From positions 1 through 45,247 of the forward strand of contig JAFXEU010000071.1 of NCBI GenBank assembly GCA_017520845.1: 45,247 nt of DNA. Reading direction: 5' to 3'. Positions 1 through 7,602 of the stretch are shown in pieces. Source of the stretch: Kiritimatiellia bacterium (lineage in GTDB: Bacteria; Verrucomicrobiota; Kiritimatiellia; RFP12; UBA1067). A program made the position numbers and the translations under genes. Below the pieces are notes generated by a model. The model saw nothing but the letters and a program-made list of their open reading frames with translations, did not search any database and had not been told where the DNA came from. Each line of letters starts with the position of its first letter. Within the stretch, counting starts at the first letter, position 1.

Positions 1-1223
1 AGGCAGATGTCGCAGCCGAGCTTCGCGCCCATGACGAACCTGACGTCGCCTACGCCGCGCAAGGCCCCCTCGAACACCATGCCGAGCCCTTCCCCAACCT
101 CGCGCACGAGCATTATGAGAAACAGCATGCGCACGGAAGCGCGCCACGCCTCCGCGGTGAACTCCGCGTCATTCGGAAGGAACACGTCCGCAACCACGCC
201 GGAGAGCGGCAGCAGGACGCAGTAAACGGCCGCAAGCAAGCCAAGGCAAAGGAACACTCCCGCCCGGACGGTGCGCCTCACCGCCTCCGTATCGTTCGCG
301 CCGTGCCTCCTGCCGGACACTATGCAGACGCCGTCCGAGAGCGCGCACATCACGCAGTAGAAGAGGTTGTTGACGGCGAACACGACGTTGGCCGAACCCG
401 CGCCGAGCGCGTCAAAACGTCCGAGGACGAGCGTGAAGACAGTGAATGCGACACAGGAGGCGAACGCCGTCATTCCGTTGAACGCGCCCGTTCGCAGGAT
501 TTTCCACATAAGCGGGAAGTCCGGCTTCAGCGCTCCGTCGCGTCCATGCGCGCGCACGAGCGCGTCGCGGCATACCGCCGCGCCCTGCAGCGCGGCGACG
601 GACGCAAGCGAGATAACGCCCGCGATCGCGGCGCCCGCGTTGCCCATCGCGGGGACAGGGCCCCAGCCGTCTATGAATATCGGGCTCAGGGCGATGTTGA
701 CGAGAACGCCGGCCACGCCGCAGACCGAGACCCACCCGGTGCGTCCCTGGCCGGTGAGGAGTCCGGCAAGAACGCCGCTCAGGATCGTGAAGAATCCGCC
801 GGGGACGTAGATCGCGATATACGCTTTCTCCCCCGCGGCGACTTCGGGCGCATGCGCCGCAACGTCGACAAGCGCGAACGCGGCAAACGCGAGGAGCACG
901 AGGAGCGGAATCGAGAGGACCGAAAGCCACACTCCCTGCGCGAACGCCCTGACCGCATCGCGTCCGCGTCCGGCTCCGTGGAACTGCGCGACGTAGACGG
1001 AGGTGTAGCCGATCGCCGCCGAAAAAAGGCAGACGAACATGACGGAGACCATTGACGCAGAAAGGGAAGCCTGCAGCGCGGCGCATCCTCTCTGGGAAAG
1101 GAGGAAACGCTCCCAGATGCTGTTCGCCGCGTAGACAAGCTGCATGGCGGCAAGCGGCAGGACGACCTTAAGCGTCTCCGCAAAGCCACCACCCGGCGCC
1201 ACATCTTTTTTTTCGTCAGACAT
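1..1223 (-). CDS. MATE-family efflux transporter (3' part beyond the window)
   Basis: Inner-membrane drug/cation antiporter of the MATE (NorM/DinF) family, open to the left edge of the window, with about 407 codons visible. I translated it by hand. The N-terminus is a short hydrophilic stretch (MSDEKKDVAPGGG) followed by alternating hydrophobic helices. The typical MATE pattern appears: an early helix with PLAAMQLVYAANSIWERF, a helix with IYVPGGFFTILSGVLAGLL, then GNAGAAIAGV, and a second half starting near WKILRTGAFNGMTAF. Late in the visible part comes EGLGMVFEGALRGVGDVRF, matching the second-half MATE repeat. The family usually has about 450 residues, so only the last few tens are missing. 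The start is ATG at 1221-1223; no strong Shine-Dalgarno is visible, so an internal start near codon 27 cannot be excluded. The next gene on this strand is the toxin-antitoxin pair, whose end lies 33 bp upstream of this start. Substrate unknown. Confidence 0.85.
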   Translation of the reverse strand, partial: MSDEKKDVAPGGGFAETLKVVLPLAAMQLVYAANSIWERFLLSQRGCAALQASLSASMVSVMFVCLFSAAIGYTSVYVAQFHGAGRGRDAVRAFAQGVWLSVLSIPLLVLLAFAAFALVDVAAHAPEVAAGEKAYIAIYVPGGFFTILSGVLAGLLTGQGRTGWVSVCGVAGVLVNIALSPIFIDGWGPVPAMGNAGAAIAGVISLASVAALQGAAVCRDALVRAHGRDGALKPDFPLMWKILRTGAFNGMTAFASCVAFTVFTLVLGRFDALGAGSANVVFAVNNLFYCVMCALSDGVCIVSGRRHGANDTEAVRRTVRAGVFLCLGLLAAVYCVLLPLSGVVADVFLPNDAEFTAEAWRASVRMLFLIMLVREVGEGLGMVFEGALRGVGDVRFVMGAKLGCDIC

Positions 1224-1255
1224 CGTCGACTCTATAATATGGTGCGAATCATCCG

Positions 1256-1555
1256 CTAGACATTTCTGCGATTGTAGAATACGCGCAGGATTTTCACTAT
1301 GGCCTTCGTATCGTCAACAGCATAGAAGATGTTGTAGTTCTTGTATGTCGACCAACGAACCTCGCGTGATCGCCACGGTTCGCGAGGCCAAACGGGATTG
1401 CGCTTTGGCATGATGTCCAGTCCGAATATGACATCGTAGATGCCGTTTGCAAGGTCGACGGCAGACTGAGGGTTTTCAAGCTCAAACGCGATGTAGCGGC
1501 AGGCGTCCGCTATGTCCGCTTTGGCTTGAGGCGTCAGCTGCGGGATGTATTCCAT
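1256..1555 (-). CDS. ParE/RelE-superfamily toxin
   Basis: A 99-residue toxin of the ParE/RelE fold (plasmid stabilisation system type). The protein begins MEYIPQLTPQAKADIADACRYI, with the usual helix-hairpin layout: alternating residues in the first strand, a helix with LENPQSAVDLANGIYD, then the conserved core strand region REVRWSTYKNYNIFYAVDD and the closing strand KAIVKILRVFYNRRNV. The R..Y.I.Y pattern followed by a basic C-terminus is characteristic of the superfamily; whether the target is gyrase (ParE) or ribosome-bound mRNA (RelE) cannot be decided from sequence. Its start lies inside the end of the antitoxin gene (22-nt overlap), so the two are translationally coupled. Inferred role: growth-inhibiting toxin neutralised by the upstream-encoded antitoxin. 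Confidence 0.85.
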   Translation of the reverse strand: MEYIPQLTPQAKADIADACRYIAFELENPQSAVDLANGIYDVIFGLDIMPKRNPVWPREPWRSREVRWSTYKNYNIFYAVDDTKAIVKILRVFYNRRNV

Positions 1556-1902
1556 GTCGCCATCCTGTCCATGAGTTCCGCGTGGGCACGGCGAGCGTCG
1601 ATCAAGTTGCCCGCCATTGCCGAATCGTAACCTTTCTGGAGTTCGGAGTCAAATTCTGCCTGTGTCATCGTCGCCATGTTGGGGATTGGCGGCGGCGACA
1701 CCTTCAGTTCAAACGGCAGACCGCCAACGGCAAGTGATTTTTTTAGAAAAACCTGTATGGCTGTAGTCAGCGGCATGCCAAGAGCACGATACAACTCCTC
1801 GCTCTGTGTCTTCAGTTCAGTGCTCATGCGAACGCTGAAGTTGACTCCGGAACGTGGACAGCGCGTTGTTCTTGTTGTTGGTCGCTCTATTACCCGTGAC
1901 AT
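1534..1902 (-). CDS. RelB/DinJ-type antitoxin
   Basis: A 122-residue antitoxin. The ribbon-helix-helix segment is VNFSVRMSTELKTQSEELYR followed by ALGMPLTTAIQVFLKKSLAVGGLPFEL, the classical RelB/DinJ signature with the closing LPFEL. It comes after an unusual basic, Thr/Arg-rich N-terminal extension (residues 1-18). The acidic/polar C-terminal half (from about residue 60) would wrap the toxin. The start ATG at 1900-1902 has an AGGGG Shine-Dalgarno about 7 nt upstream. The alternative of starting at the internal Met of VRMSTELK would break the first strand of the RHH fold, so the long form is preferred. It is first in a two-gene operon and probably represses its own promoter through the palindrome at 1941-1967. 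Confidence 0.85.
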   Translation of the reverse strand: MSRVIERPTTRTTRCPRSGVNFSVRMSTELKTQSEELYRALGMPLTTAIQVFLKKSLAVGGLPFELKVSPPPIPNMATMTQAEFDSELQKGYDSAMAGNLIDARRAHAELMDRMATWNTSRS

Positions 1903-1934
1903 TAATTGTCCCCTTTTAGACTTTGTCTGAAGGT

Positions 1935-1967
1935 ATTATAGCATTGACTTGGCGTTAAAGTCAATGC
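1935..1967 (-). promoter_or_regulatory. Toxin-antitoxin promoter with overlapping operator palindrome
   Basis: On the minus strand: -35 TTGACT (1959-1964), 18-nt spacer, extended -10 TGC-TATAAT (1935-1940). A perfect 10-bp inverted repeat, GCATTGACTT with AAGTCAATGC separated by 7 nt (1941-1967), covers the -35 box and the spacer. This geometry is typical of an RHH antitoxin operator, so the antitoxin probably represses the pair. Confidence 0.8.
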
Positions 1968-1999
1968 AGTTAAGTGGATTGCACTGCATCTGACAACCC

Positions 2000-2063
2000 A
2001 AGGAGGTGGAGATTCCTGCTCCACCCCTCCCACACATGGCGCACCGAGACGGTGCACCTCCTT
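2000..2063. repeat. Family-1 hairpin repeat, copy R1 (B-A arrangement)
   Basis: Begins with AAGGAGGTG (2000-2008) and ends with its exact complement CACCTCCTT (2055-2063). Inside are hairpin B (GGTGGAG/CTCCACC) and hairpin A (GGCGCACCG-AGA-CGGTGCACC, one mismatch). In this copy the third base pair of B is T-A where other copies have a T-G wobble, a compensatory-type change that supports an RNA or single-stranded DNA hairpin. It lies just downstream of the GH27 stop codon. Confidence 0.85.
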
Positions 2064-2073
2064 GGCGGGCCAC

Positions 2074-3669
2074 TCAGCGGGCGGAGACTTCGAGGAAGTC
2101 GATGTCCGGCAGCGTTTCAGCGCCTGTCACCTTGACCTCGTTGTCGCCGGGCTTGAGCGTCACGTCGGCGGCGAGATCCTTGAGCGCGACAGGGCGGCCG
2201 TTGAGCGAGAGGACTATCTTGCCGCCCTCGCCGAGGGTATGGAGCTTGAGCGAATACTTACCGCCCTTCGCGCTCCAGATGTGCCTCCAGACGAGAGGTC
2301 CGCCCTTTCCGCCGACCTGGGACGCCACAACGCCGCCAGACGCCTCCGGAACCTGCTTGTAGTAGGCTGTGCCGGCCTCAACCGGGTTCTTGAGCTCCTG
2401 ATAGGTCTCCATCCACGCCGTCTCGCCTTCGTAGATACGGCGCTCGAGGCGCTTCTCGGCCGTCAGTCTGTAGATGCGCGTCGCATGGCCCGGCACACTT
2501 ACGGACAACTTGCCCTCGACAGGCGCGAGATCCTTACGCTCGAACAGGTCGCGAACCGCGGTTTTGCCGGCGAGCTCGATGTCCGCGAGGTCGACGGACA
2601 TCATCCGCTCGCCGTCCTCGGTGTTGAGAAACGCTACAGCGCGAGTCCTGCCCTGATACGTCTCGACGTCCTTCACGAGCACATACGTCTCGCCGTCGCG
2701 CTTGGCCACATACGCCTGAAGGCAGAGCGGATCCTGATCGAGCGCGATGAGCTCGCGGTTTTTTAGAAGGTCCATCGCGTAGCGCTTCCTCTTTGAGTAG
2801 CGCAGCCGCTGGAGATCGCAGCCGATGAGAAGAGGCGAGGTCATCATGCACCAGATGCCGAAATGCGTCTTGTCCTCCTCTATGGAAAGTCCACGCCCGA
2901 CCTCGAGCATGTCCATGTCGTTGAAGGCGCCGGGACCGGCGTAGGCCGAGAGATAGAGCGCCTGGTGGATGATGTCGTTGACGCTATTCCACCGCGGCGC
3001 AATGTCGTGGCTCATGCGCCAGGAGCTGCCGATCTCGCCGACCCAGGTGCCTGGATAGTTCCATCGGCAGATATTGATCCTCACGCCCGGCTTCACTGAG
3101 TCGAACGTCTTGCGAATGAACGTGTAGCGCTCCTTCGCGTCCATATCGACCTTCGCCGTGTTGCCGCGCTTCGTGCCGCCGCAGAAGTCGATCTTGATGA
3201 AGTCGAAGCCGAGCTCCTTGAAGAAATACTCCGCGTCCTGGCGCTCGTGATTCCAGAGGCCGACGCCTATGCCCATCTTGTCGTTGTCGAAGATGCTGCC
3301 GCAGGTGTTCTCTCCGCCGTCGGAGTAGATGCCGGCCTTGAGGCCGAGCGAATGGATGTGGTCGACGACGGGCTTGAGTCCGTTGGGGAAGCGCGTCGGA
3401 TGCGTCTTGAGCCGTCCGTTCTCGTCGCGTCCGCCGAAGTAGCCGTCGTCGATGTTGATGTAGACGTAGCCGCACTTGTCGAGCTCCAGCTCCTTGACAA
3501 GGTCGGCGTGGTGCTTGATCGTCCCCTCGCTGATGTTGACGCGGAACGCGTTCCACGAACTCCAGCCCATCGTCGGCGTCTCGACGGGAGCCCCCGCCTC
3601 GGACGCAACCGCGGCAAGCACGACTGCTCCCGTGAAAACAGATCGACGAAATCCCTCACATAAGTTCAC
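2074..3669 (-). CDS. Secreted GH27-family alpha-galactosidase-like enzyme
   Basis: A 531-residue secreted glycosidase. The signal peptide covers roughly residues 1-27 (VFTGAVVLAAVASEAGA). The (beta/alpha)8 domain begins with PTMGWSSWN (about 32-40), the GH27 opening motif, then INIDDGY and a nucleophile strand FIKIDFCGG with Asp161. The acid/base motif is FNDMDMLEVG, in place of the usual WNDPDM; Asp253 is the predicted proton donor. A short beta-sandwich follows (about 310-400), and the last ~120 residues (LVWRHIWSAKGGKYSLKL to NEVKVTG...DIDFLEV) resemble a CBM6/35-like carbohydrate-binding module. The start is GTG at 3667-3669, chosen because AGGAG sits 6 nt upstream. Expected reaction: release of terminal alpha-galactose (or a related sugar) from oligosaccharides outside the cytoplasm. 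Related GH27 activities such as alpha-N-acetylgalactosaminidase cannot be excluded. Confidence 0.88.
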   Translation of the reverse strand: MNLCEGFRRSVFTGAVVLAAVASEAGAPVETPTMGWSSWNAFRVNISEGTIKHHADLVKELELDKCGYVYINIDDGYFGGRDENGRLKTHPTRFPNGLKPVVDHIHSLGLKAGIYSDGGENTCGSIFDNDKMGIGVGLWNHERQDAEYFFKELGFDFIKIDFCGGTKRGNTAKVDMDAKERYTFIRKTFDSVKPGVRINICRWNYPGTWVGEIGSSWRMSHDIAPRWNSVNDIIHQALYLSAYAGPGAFNDMDMLEVGRGLSIEEDKTHFGIWCMMTSPLLIGCDLQRLRYSKRKRYAMDLLKNRELIALDQDPLCLQAYVAKRDGETYVLVKDVETYQGRTRAVAFLNTEDGERMMSVDLADIELAGKTAVRDLFERKDLAPVEGKLSVSVPGHATRIYRLTAEKRLERRIYEGETAWMETYQELKNPVEAGTAYYKQVPEASGGVVASQVGGKGGPLVWRHIWSAKGGKYSLKLHTLGEGGKIVLSLNGRPVALKDLAADVTLKPGDNEVKVTGAETLPDIDFLEVSAR

Positions 3670-3707
3670 AAGACACTCCTTTCGCTTTGCTTGGTTTTAA
3701 TGAACAC

Positions 3708-3718
3708 AATATACCATA
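3708..3718 (-). promoter_or_regulatory. Extended -10 promoter element upstream of the GH27 gene
   Basis: Minus-strand TATGG-TATATT (TATATT at 3708-3713), about 40 nt upstream of the GTG start. The same TGG-TATAAT/TATATT element recurs before several genes in this window. No good -35 hexamer is visible. Confidence 0.45.
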
Positions 3719-3734
3719 ATTCCCCGTCCCCTCG

Positions 3735-3815
3735 TGGCGCACCGAGACGGTGCACCTCCTTGCGCTTTGCGACTTACCCAAGGAGGTGGAGCATCTTGCT
3801 CCGCCGCACCTCCTT
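3735..3815. repeat. Family-1 hairpin repeat, copy R2 (A-x-B)
   Basis: Hairpin A (3736-3756), CACCTCCTT (3753-3761), the conserved spacer GCGCTTTGCGACTTACCC, AAGGAGGTG (3780-3788) and hairpin B GGTGGAGC-ATCTT-GCTCCGCC (3785-3805), followed by another CACCTCCTT at 3807-3815. It fills the gap between the stop codon of the large adhesin-like gene and the GH27 promoter. Confidence 0.85.
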
Positions 3816-3816
3816 G

Positions 3817-6800
3817 CTACCTGACAATGATGCTGAAGCCAACATTGCCCTTCTTCGTGACAGTTACGGCGTAGGAGCCGTCGGCCTGCGGGACGTCGTA
3901 CTCGACCACGTAGCCGGCGCCGCTCGGCGGCGCGCCGTTGATCGTCACCTGATCGAACGTGCCCGTGCGCTTGCCCGGATGGTAGAAGACGACCGGATAG
4001 GCGACGCCCGTCTGGATCTTGCCGTATTCGCGGATGTCCAGCGTGCCCGCGAGCGTCACGTTGATGTAGGTGCTCCAGCCGTAGCTCGTGTCGATGTCGG
4101 ACATCTTGAGATAGGTATTGTCGCCGTCGGCGTGGATCGCAATCTGCAGCGTTCCGCCCTCGTCCATCAGGAAGTTGACCATGCGCTCCTTCGTGCTGAC
4201 CATCCGCATCATGCCGCGGCGGCCGCCGTCGTAGGAGAGGACACCCGGCGCCAGGATGCCGTTCGTCGAGACGACATAGCCCCAGTTGGCGATCGAGTTC
4301 GCGCCCATCTGCGCAAACTGGTCGTCGTTGCAGTCGCCGACCCAGACCGTGTTGTTGAACATGCCGGTCTTGAGCTCGCAGTTGCCGGCGATGCCGCGCA
4401 CGACGTAGTCCGCGTTGTGAGAACCCGTTTCAACGCTGCCGGACTTCACATCGACGACGTAGTTCGTCGCCGTGCGCCCGGACTTGAACGTGAACGTGTT
4501 GAATGGCCAGATGACGCGGCCGACGAAGTTCGAGAACGAGGCCTTCGGCTTGGAGCCGCCCAGCGACCACATGTCGAACATCGCCGTCCACGGATCGTCG
4601 TTCCACTCGGTTTCGATCTCCGCCGTGAAGCGTTCGGCCGCGTTGTTGGTGTTGTCCATGGCCAGCAGGGGGCGGAGGACCCGGAGCGTGCCGTTCTTCA
4701 CCGTTCCGTTGCCGTTTGGGCCTATGCGAACGACGCCCGACACGACCGTGAGCGTGTGTCCGCCAAGGTCGAGGTCGTTCTCGAGCATCACGGCGTTGAC
4801 GGTCTTGTTCTCCGTCAACGTCGTGGCAGAGCCGACGTAGACGTTGTCTAAAGACGTGGCGCCGTCGAAGCCCTGCAGCATCGTGGAGGCCGACAGCGCG
4901 ACGACGACGTTGTTCGAGATCGCCGCAATGCCCTTGTTCTGGTGCCAGTTGCCGATGTAGAACGTGAACTCTGGCGCCACCTTGATCTGCGAAGTGTTGC
5001 TCTCGAATGTGCCCTCGCCGCCAATCTGCGTGATGCCGGAGATGTCGTTGAAGCGGACTGCGCCTTCGGTGATACGGCAGTATCCCATGCTGCCGATGTT
5101 TTCGAAACTGTCGAAGGTCATTCCGTTCGATCCGGCTGGCGCGAGATAGTTGATGCTGTGGCCAACCCGGAGTTTGCCCACGTTAACGGCCGTCCAGTAT
5201 GGGGAGAACTTGCCGCTGCTCACAAGCGAGAGCTCCAGCTGCGAGTTGTCCGCCTCGCGCGGGTAGGCGAACTCGGCCGAGTTCTCGAGTATCAGGCGCT
5301 TGAGGCCGGCGAGCGTGTCGAAGCGGTTCTTGTCCTCCGTCCCCTTGATGGACACGGCGTCGAGGACGAGCGTTCCGCCGCCCGCGCCGGTCATCGTCTT
5401 CGTCGGGGCCGTGATCGTGCGGACCGACGAACGGCTCGTGGAGCGGAAGGTGTAGCGGCTTGCGGAGTCGATGGTAATCGCGGCGAGCGTGCCCGGGTTC
5501 GCGGAGAGCGACACCACGTTTTCGATCTTGGCATACGCCGGGAATACAACCGAGCAGCCGGCCGTCGGATAACCGCCCGCGCCCGTGTCGGATGAGGCCC
5601 ACATCGCGGGATCGGCCCAGTCGCCCTTGCCGCCCTTCCAGGTGTAGGTGGACGTGTCGGAAAGCGCCTGGGAGGTTGCCGCCGTCTCGCGGACCCATAC
5701 GATGTCGTTGTAGGTCGTCGTCGCACAGATTGCGACGACATACGTGCCGACGGGCATCGTGACGGGATCGAACACGACCTGGTCGTTCGCGGGCCGCTGC
5801 GACAGGTTCACGGTCTGGACGGACGCGAGGTTGTCCGCCGACGTGCCGACGAGAAGTTCGACAACCGTTGTGCCGAGGCCCCACTCGGAGATCGCGCCGG
5901 TCACGGTCATCTGGCAGTTATTTGTCGCTATGACTATAGTGTCGGAAAAGCGCGTCGAGGCCTCGACGACGAAGGAGTTGGTCGCCGACCACGCCGTTTC
6001 GGGCGTGGGAGCGTCGTTGACGGCCTTGTAGGCGTAGTAGTAGGTCGCGCCGGCCGTGAGGCCCGTGAGCGTGTCGGAGAGGTCGGCCTTGTCCGTGAGG
6101 TTCGTCGGGCCGACGGCGGTGCCGGACTCGATGTTAGCCGACGTGCCATAGTAGAGCGTGACGTCGGCGGACGTGGCGCCGGTGCCGAGGTTGGAAAGGC
6201 GACCCGTGATCGTCGCCGTCGTGCCGGAGAGCGTCGCGCCGTACGCGCGGATCTTGAGCGCCGAGACGCCGCTCGGAGCCGTAACGGCGCCCATCGTGAG
6301 GAAGGAGGCGGACGCCATCGTGTCGTAGCAGGCCTTGACCCAGTCGGCGGACTCGGCGTCGCGGTGGATGCGGATTTCGTCGAGCGAGCCGTTCCACCGG
6401 TTGTTGCTGCGGGCGCACGAGCCGATGTAGAGCCTTTCCGTTGGCGTGACGACGTTGTTGAGCTCTTGCGTCTTCGCGAGGGCGCCGTTCACGTAGAGCT
6501 GGACGGTTTTATCGGAGTTGTACACGGCGGTCAGATAAACATTGCCCGAACCGGGGCCGACGCCGCTCGCCGTATACTGGAACTGGCTCTTGTTGGACGA
6601 ACCGACAGTTATTTCATCGACGCCCACCTGCTGGGTCAGTTCCCATCCGGCAGGCTTGTCCCAGTTCGACATGCAGGAGACCATGCGGGCGTATTGGCTC
6701 GCGGCGCCGTCGTATTTCGACCAGGTGGAGACGGTGAGCGTGCCGCCCGAACCGAGCGTCGTCCACTTGGAGTCCACGTTGTAGCCGAACGTCGCGTTGG

Positions 6801-7347
6801 CGGAGGCCTTGAAGCACGTACCGACGCCAAAGGTCGTGGCGGTGTAGCTCGGCGCGGCGGTGGAGACGTCCGAGGGCGTCAGCCCATTGGCCGACTCCTT
6901 GTTCGAGCCCGAGAAGTGCCAGACGGCGTTGAAGTTCGCGCCGGTCCAGACGTCCGATTCCGTGACGGCGGGAAGCGAGGATGCACCATCTGTGCCGTAG
7001 TACATCGTGAAGGTCGTCGCCGTGCCGGAGATCGACGGAACGCTCACCCAGACGAGGGACTCGCCCGAGGTGTTCCACGTGTCGATCTCGTGGGGGATAA
7101 GGTCTCCGTTCGCGTCCGCGAAGCGAAGATCGGAGCCGTCCGCCGCACAGTCGGCATAGTCAAAGCCGGCGGGCAAATTCGCCGCGAGCCGCACGAGGAC
7201 GGGGAAGTTCGCGAGCGTCGTCGAACCGGCGTAGCCGGAGACTGTGATGTCGCTCTTCTTCGCGAAGAGTATCGTGTCGAGCTCCGTCGCGTTTGCGGCG
7301 AACGAAGCGAGGACTGCGAAAAACATTGCAGAAATCAGCTTTTTCAT
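3817..7347 (-). CDS. Large secreted DUF2341/LamG beta-helical surface protein
   Basis: A 1176-residue exported protein. The signal peptide is MKKLISAMFFAVLASFAANA. Residues about 45-125 look like DUF2341 (LANFPVLVRL, LRFADANGDLIPHEIDTW, VWVSVPSISGTATTFTMYYG). Residues about 130-350 form a LamG/concanavalin-like fold (NAVWHFSG ... RWNGSLDEIRIH). Fibronectin-III-like segments follow (TLTGLTAGATYYYAYKAVND). From about residue 600 the chain is a Gly/Thr/Asn-rich beta-helical passenger beginning YTWKGGKGDWADPAMW. The C-terminus is GFSIIVR. The ATG at 7345-7347 has AAGGA 8 nt upstream; an in-frame ATG 108 nt further upstream lies inside the presumed promoter region and was rejected. No autotransporter barrel ending in Phe/Trp is present, so export or anchoring must use another route. 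Likely role: surface adhesin or glycan-binding protein. It is a paralogue of the gene at 7603-10191. Confidence 0.8.
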   Translation of the reverse strand: MKKLISAMFFAVLASFAANATELDTILFAKKSDITVSGYAGSTTLANFPVLVRLAANLPAGFDYADCAADGSDLRFADANGDLIPHEIDTWNTSGESLVWVSVPSISGTATTFTMYYGTDGASSLPAVTESDVWTGANFNAVWHFSGSNKESANGLTPSDVSTAAPSYTATTFGVGTCFKASANATFGYNVDSKWTTLGSGGTLTVSTWSKYDGAASQYARMVSCMSNWDKPAGWELTQQVGVDEITVGSSNKSQFQYTASGVGPGSGNVYLTAVYNSDKTVQLYVNGALAKTQELNNVVTPTERLYIGSCARSNNRWNGSLDEIRIHRDAESADWVKACYDTMASASFLTMGAVTAPSGVSALKIRAYGATLSGTTATITGRLSNLGTGATSADVTLYYGTSANIESGTAVGPTNLTDKADLSDTLTGLTAGATYYYAYKAVNDAPTPETAWSATNSFVVEASTRFSDTIVIATNNCQMTVTGAISEWGLGTTVVELLVGTSADNLASVQTVNLSQRPANDQVVFDPVTMPVGTYVVAICATTTYNDIVWVRETAATSQALSDTSTYTWKGGKGDWADPAMWASSDTGAGGYPTAGCSVVFPAYAKIENVVSLSANPGTLAAITIDSASRYTFRSTSRSSVRTITAPTKTMTGAGGGTLVLDAVSIKGTEDKNRFDTLAGLKRLILENSAEFAYPREADNSQLELSLVSSGKFSPYWTAVNVGKLRVGHSINYLAPAGSNGMTFDSFENIGSMGYCRITEGAVRFNDISGITQIGGEGTFESNTSQIKVAPEFTFYIGNWHQNKGIAAISNNVVVALSASTMLQGFDGATSLDNVYVGSATTLTENKTVNAVMLENDLDLGGHTLTVVSGVVRIGPNGNGTVKNGTLRVLRPLLAMDNTNNAAERFTAEIETEWNDDPWTAMFDMWSLGGSKPKASFSNFVGRVIWPFNTFTFKSGRTATNYVVDVKSGSVETGSHNADYVVRGIAGNCELKTGMFNNTVWVGDCNDDQFAQMGANSIANWGYVVSTNGILAPGVLSYDGGRRGMMRMVSTKERMVNFLMDEGGTLQIAIHADGDNTYLKMSDIDTSYGWSTYINVTLAGTLDIREYGKIQTGVAYPVVFYHPGKRTGTFDQVTINGAPPSGAGYVVEYDVPQADGSYAVTVTKKGNVGFSIIVR

Positions 7348-7485
7348 AGTTAGGTTCCTTGTGTTTTCTGGTGTGCCAGAACTTCTGATTGAGATTCTAC
7401 CAGATTTTTGAGATTTTACCAGATTTTCCGACGCGAGGAATACATTTTCATACACAATTTTTTATTGTTTTATGAACTATGCTTT
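7348..7485 (-). promoter_or_regulatory. Duplicated upstream region of the adhesin paralogues, copy 1
   Basis: Almost identical to 10192-10317. It holds a stable hairpin TTCTGG-TGTG-CCAGAA (7366-7381 on the plus strand) just upstream of the Shine-Dalgarno, -10-like TCTGGTAAAATCTC and TCTGGTAGAATCTC (a tandem duplication absent from copy 2), and an AT-rich dyad TTCATA..ACAAT-AAAAA-ATTGT..TATGAA near 7445-7475. The hairpin and dyad are exactly conserved; promoter function is inferred. Confidence 0.6.
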
Positions 7486-7591
7486 GGCGCACCGGGACGG
7501 TGCACCTCTGGAGGTGGAGCATCTTGCTCCGCCTTCCCCTCGTGGCGCACCGAGACGGTGCACCTCCAGAGGTGAAGCGTCCCGCTCCGCC
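7486..7591. repeat. Family-1 hairpin repeat, copy R3 (two tandem A-B units)
   Basis: Two A-B units, A at 7486-7506 and 7544-7564, B at 7513-7533 and 7571-7591. In both units the long spacer between A and B is lost, leaving CACCTC and GAGGTG nearly abutting. The second B (GGTGAAGC/GCTCCGCC) carries one stem mismatch. It sits between the stop of the 862-residue gene and the upstream region of the 1176-residue gene. Confidence 0.85.
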
Positions 7592-7602
7592 GCCAACACT
7601 CG

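Noticed and set aside
303..1055. Long plus-strand ORFs opposite the MATE, GH27, adhesin and GH42-like genes
   Set aside because: They are Arg/Ala/Val-rich antisense translations of GC-rich genes with no domain or signal sequence; the minus-strand frames show clear families.
2000..2063. Simple rho-independent terminator
   Set aside because: No T-run follows either hairpin; the repeated, permuted layout fits a REP-like element better.
3735..3815. 16S rRNA 3'-end fragment because of CACCTCCTT
   Set aside because: Only the 9-mer matches; flanking bases do not resemble helix 45, and the 9-mer is part of a repeated hairpin unit.
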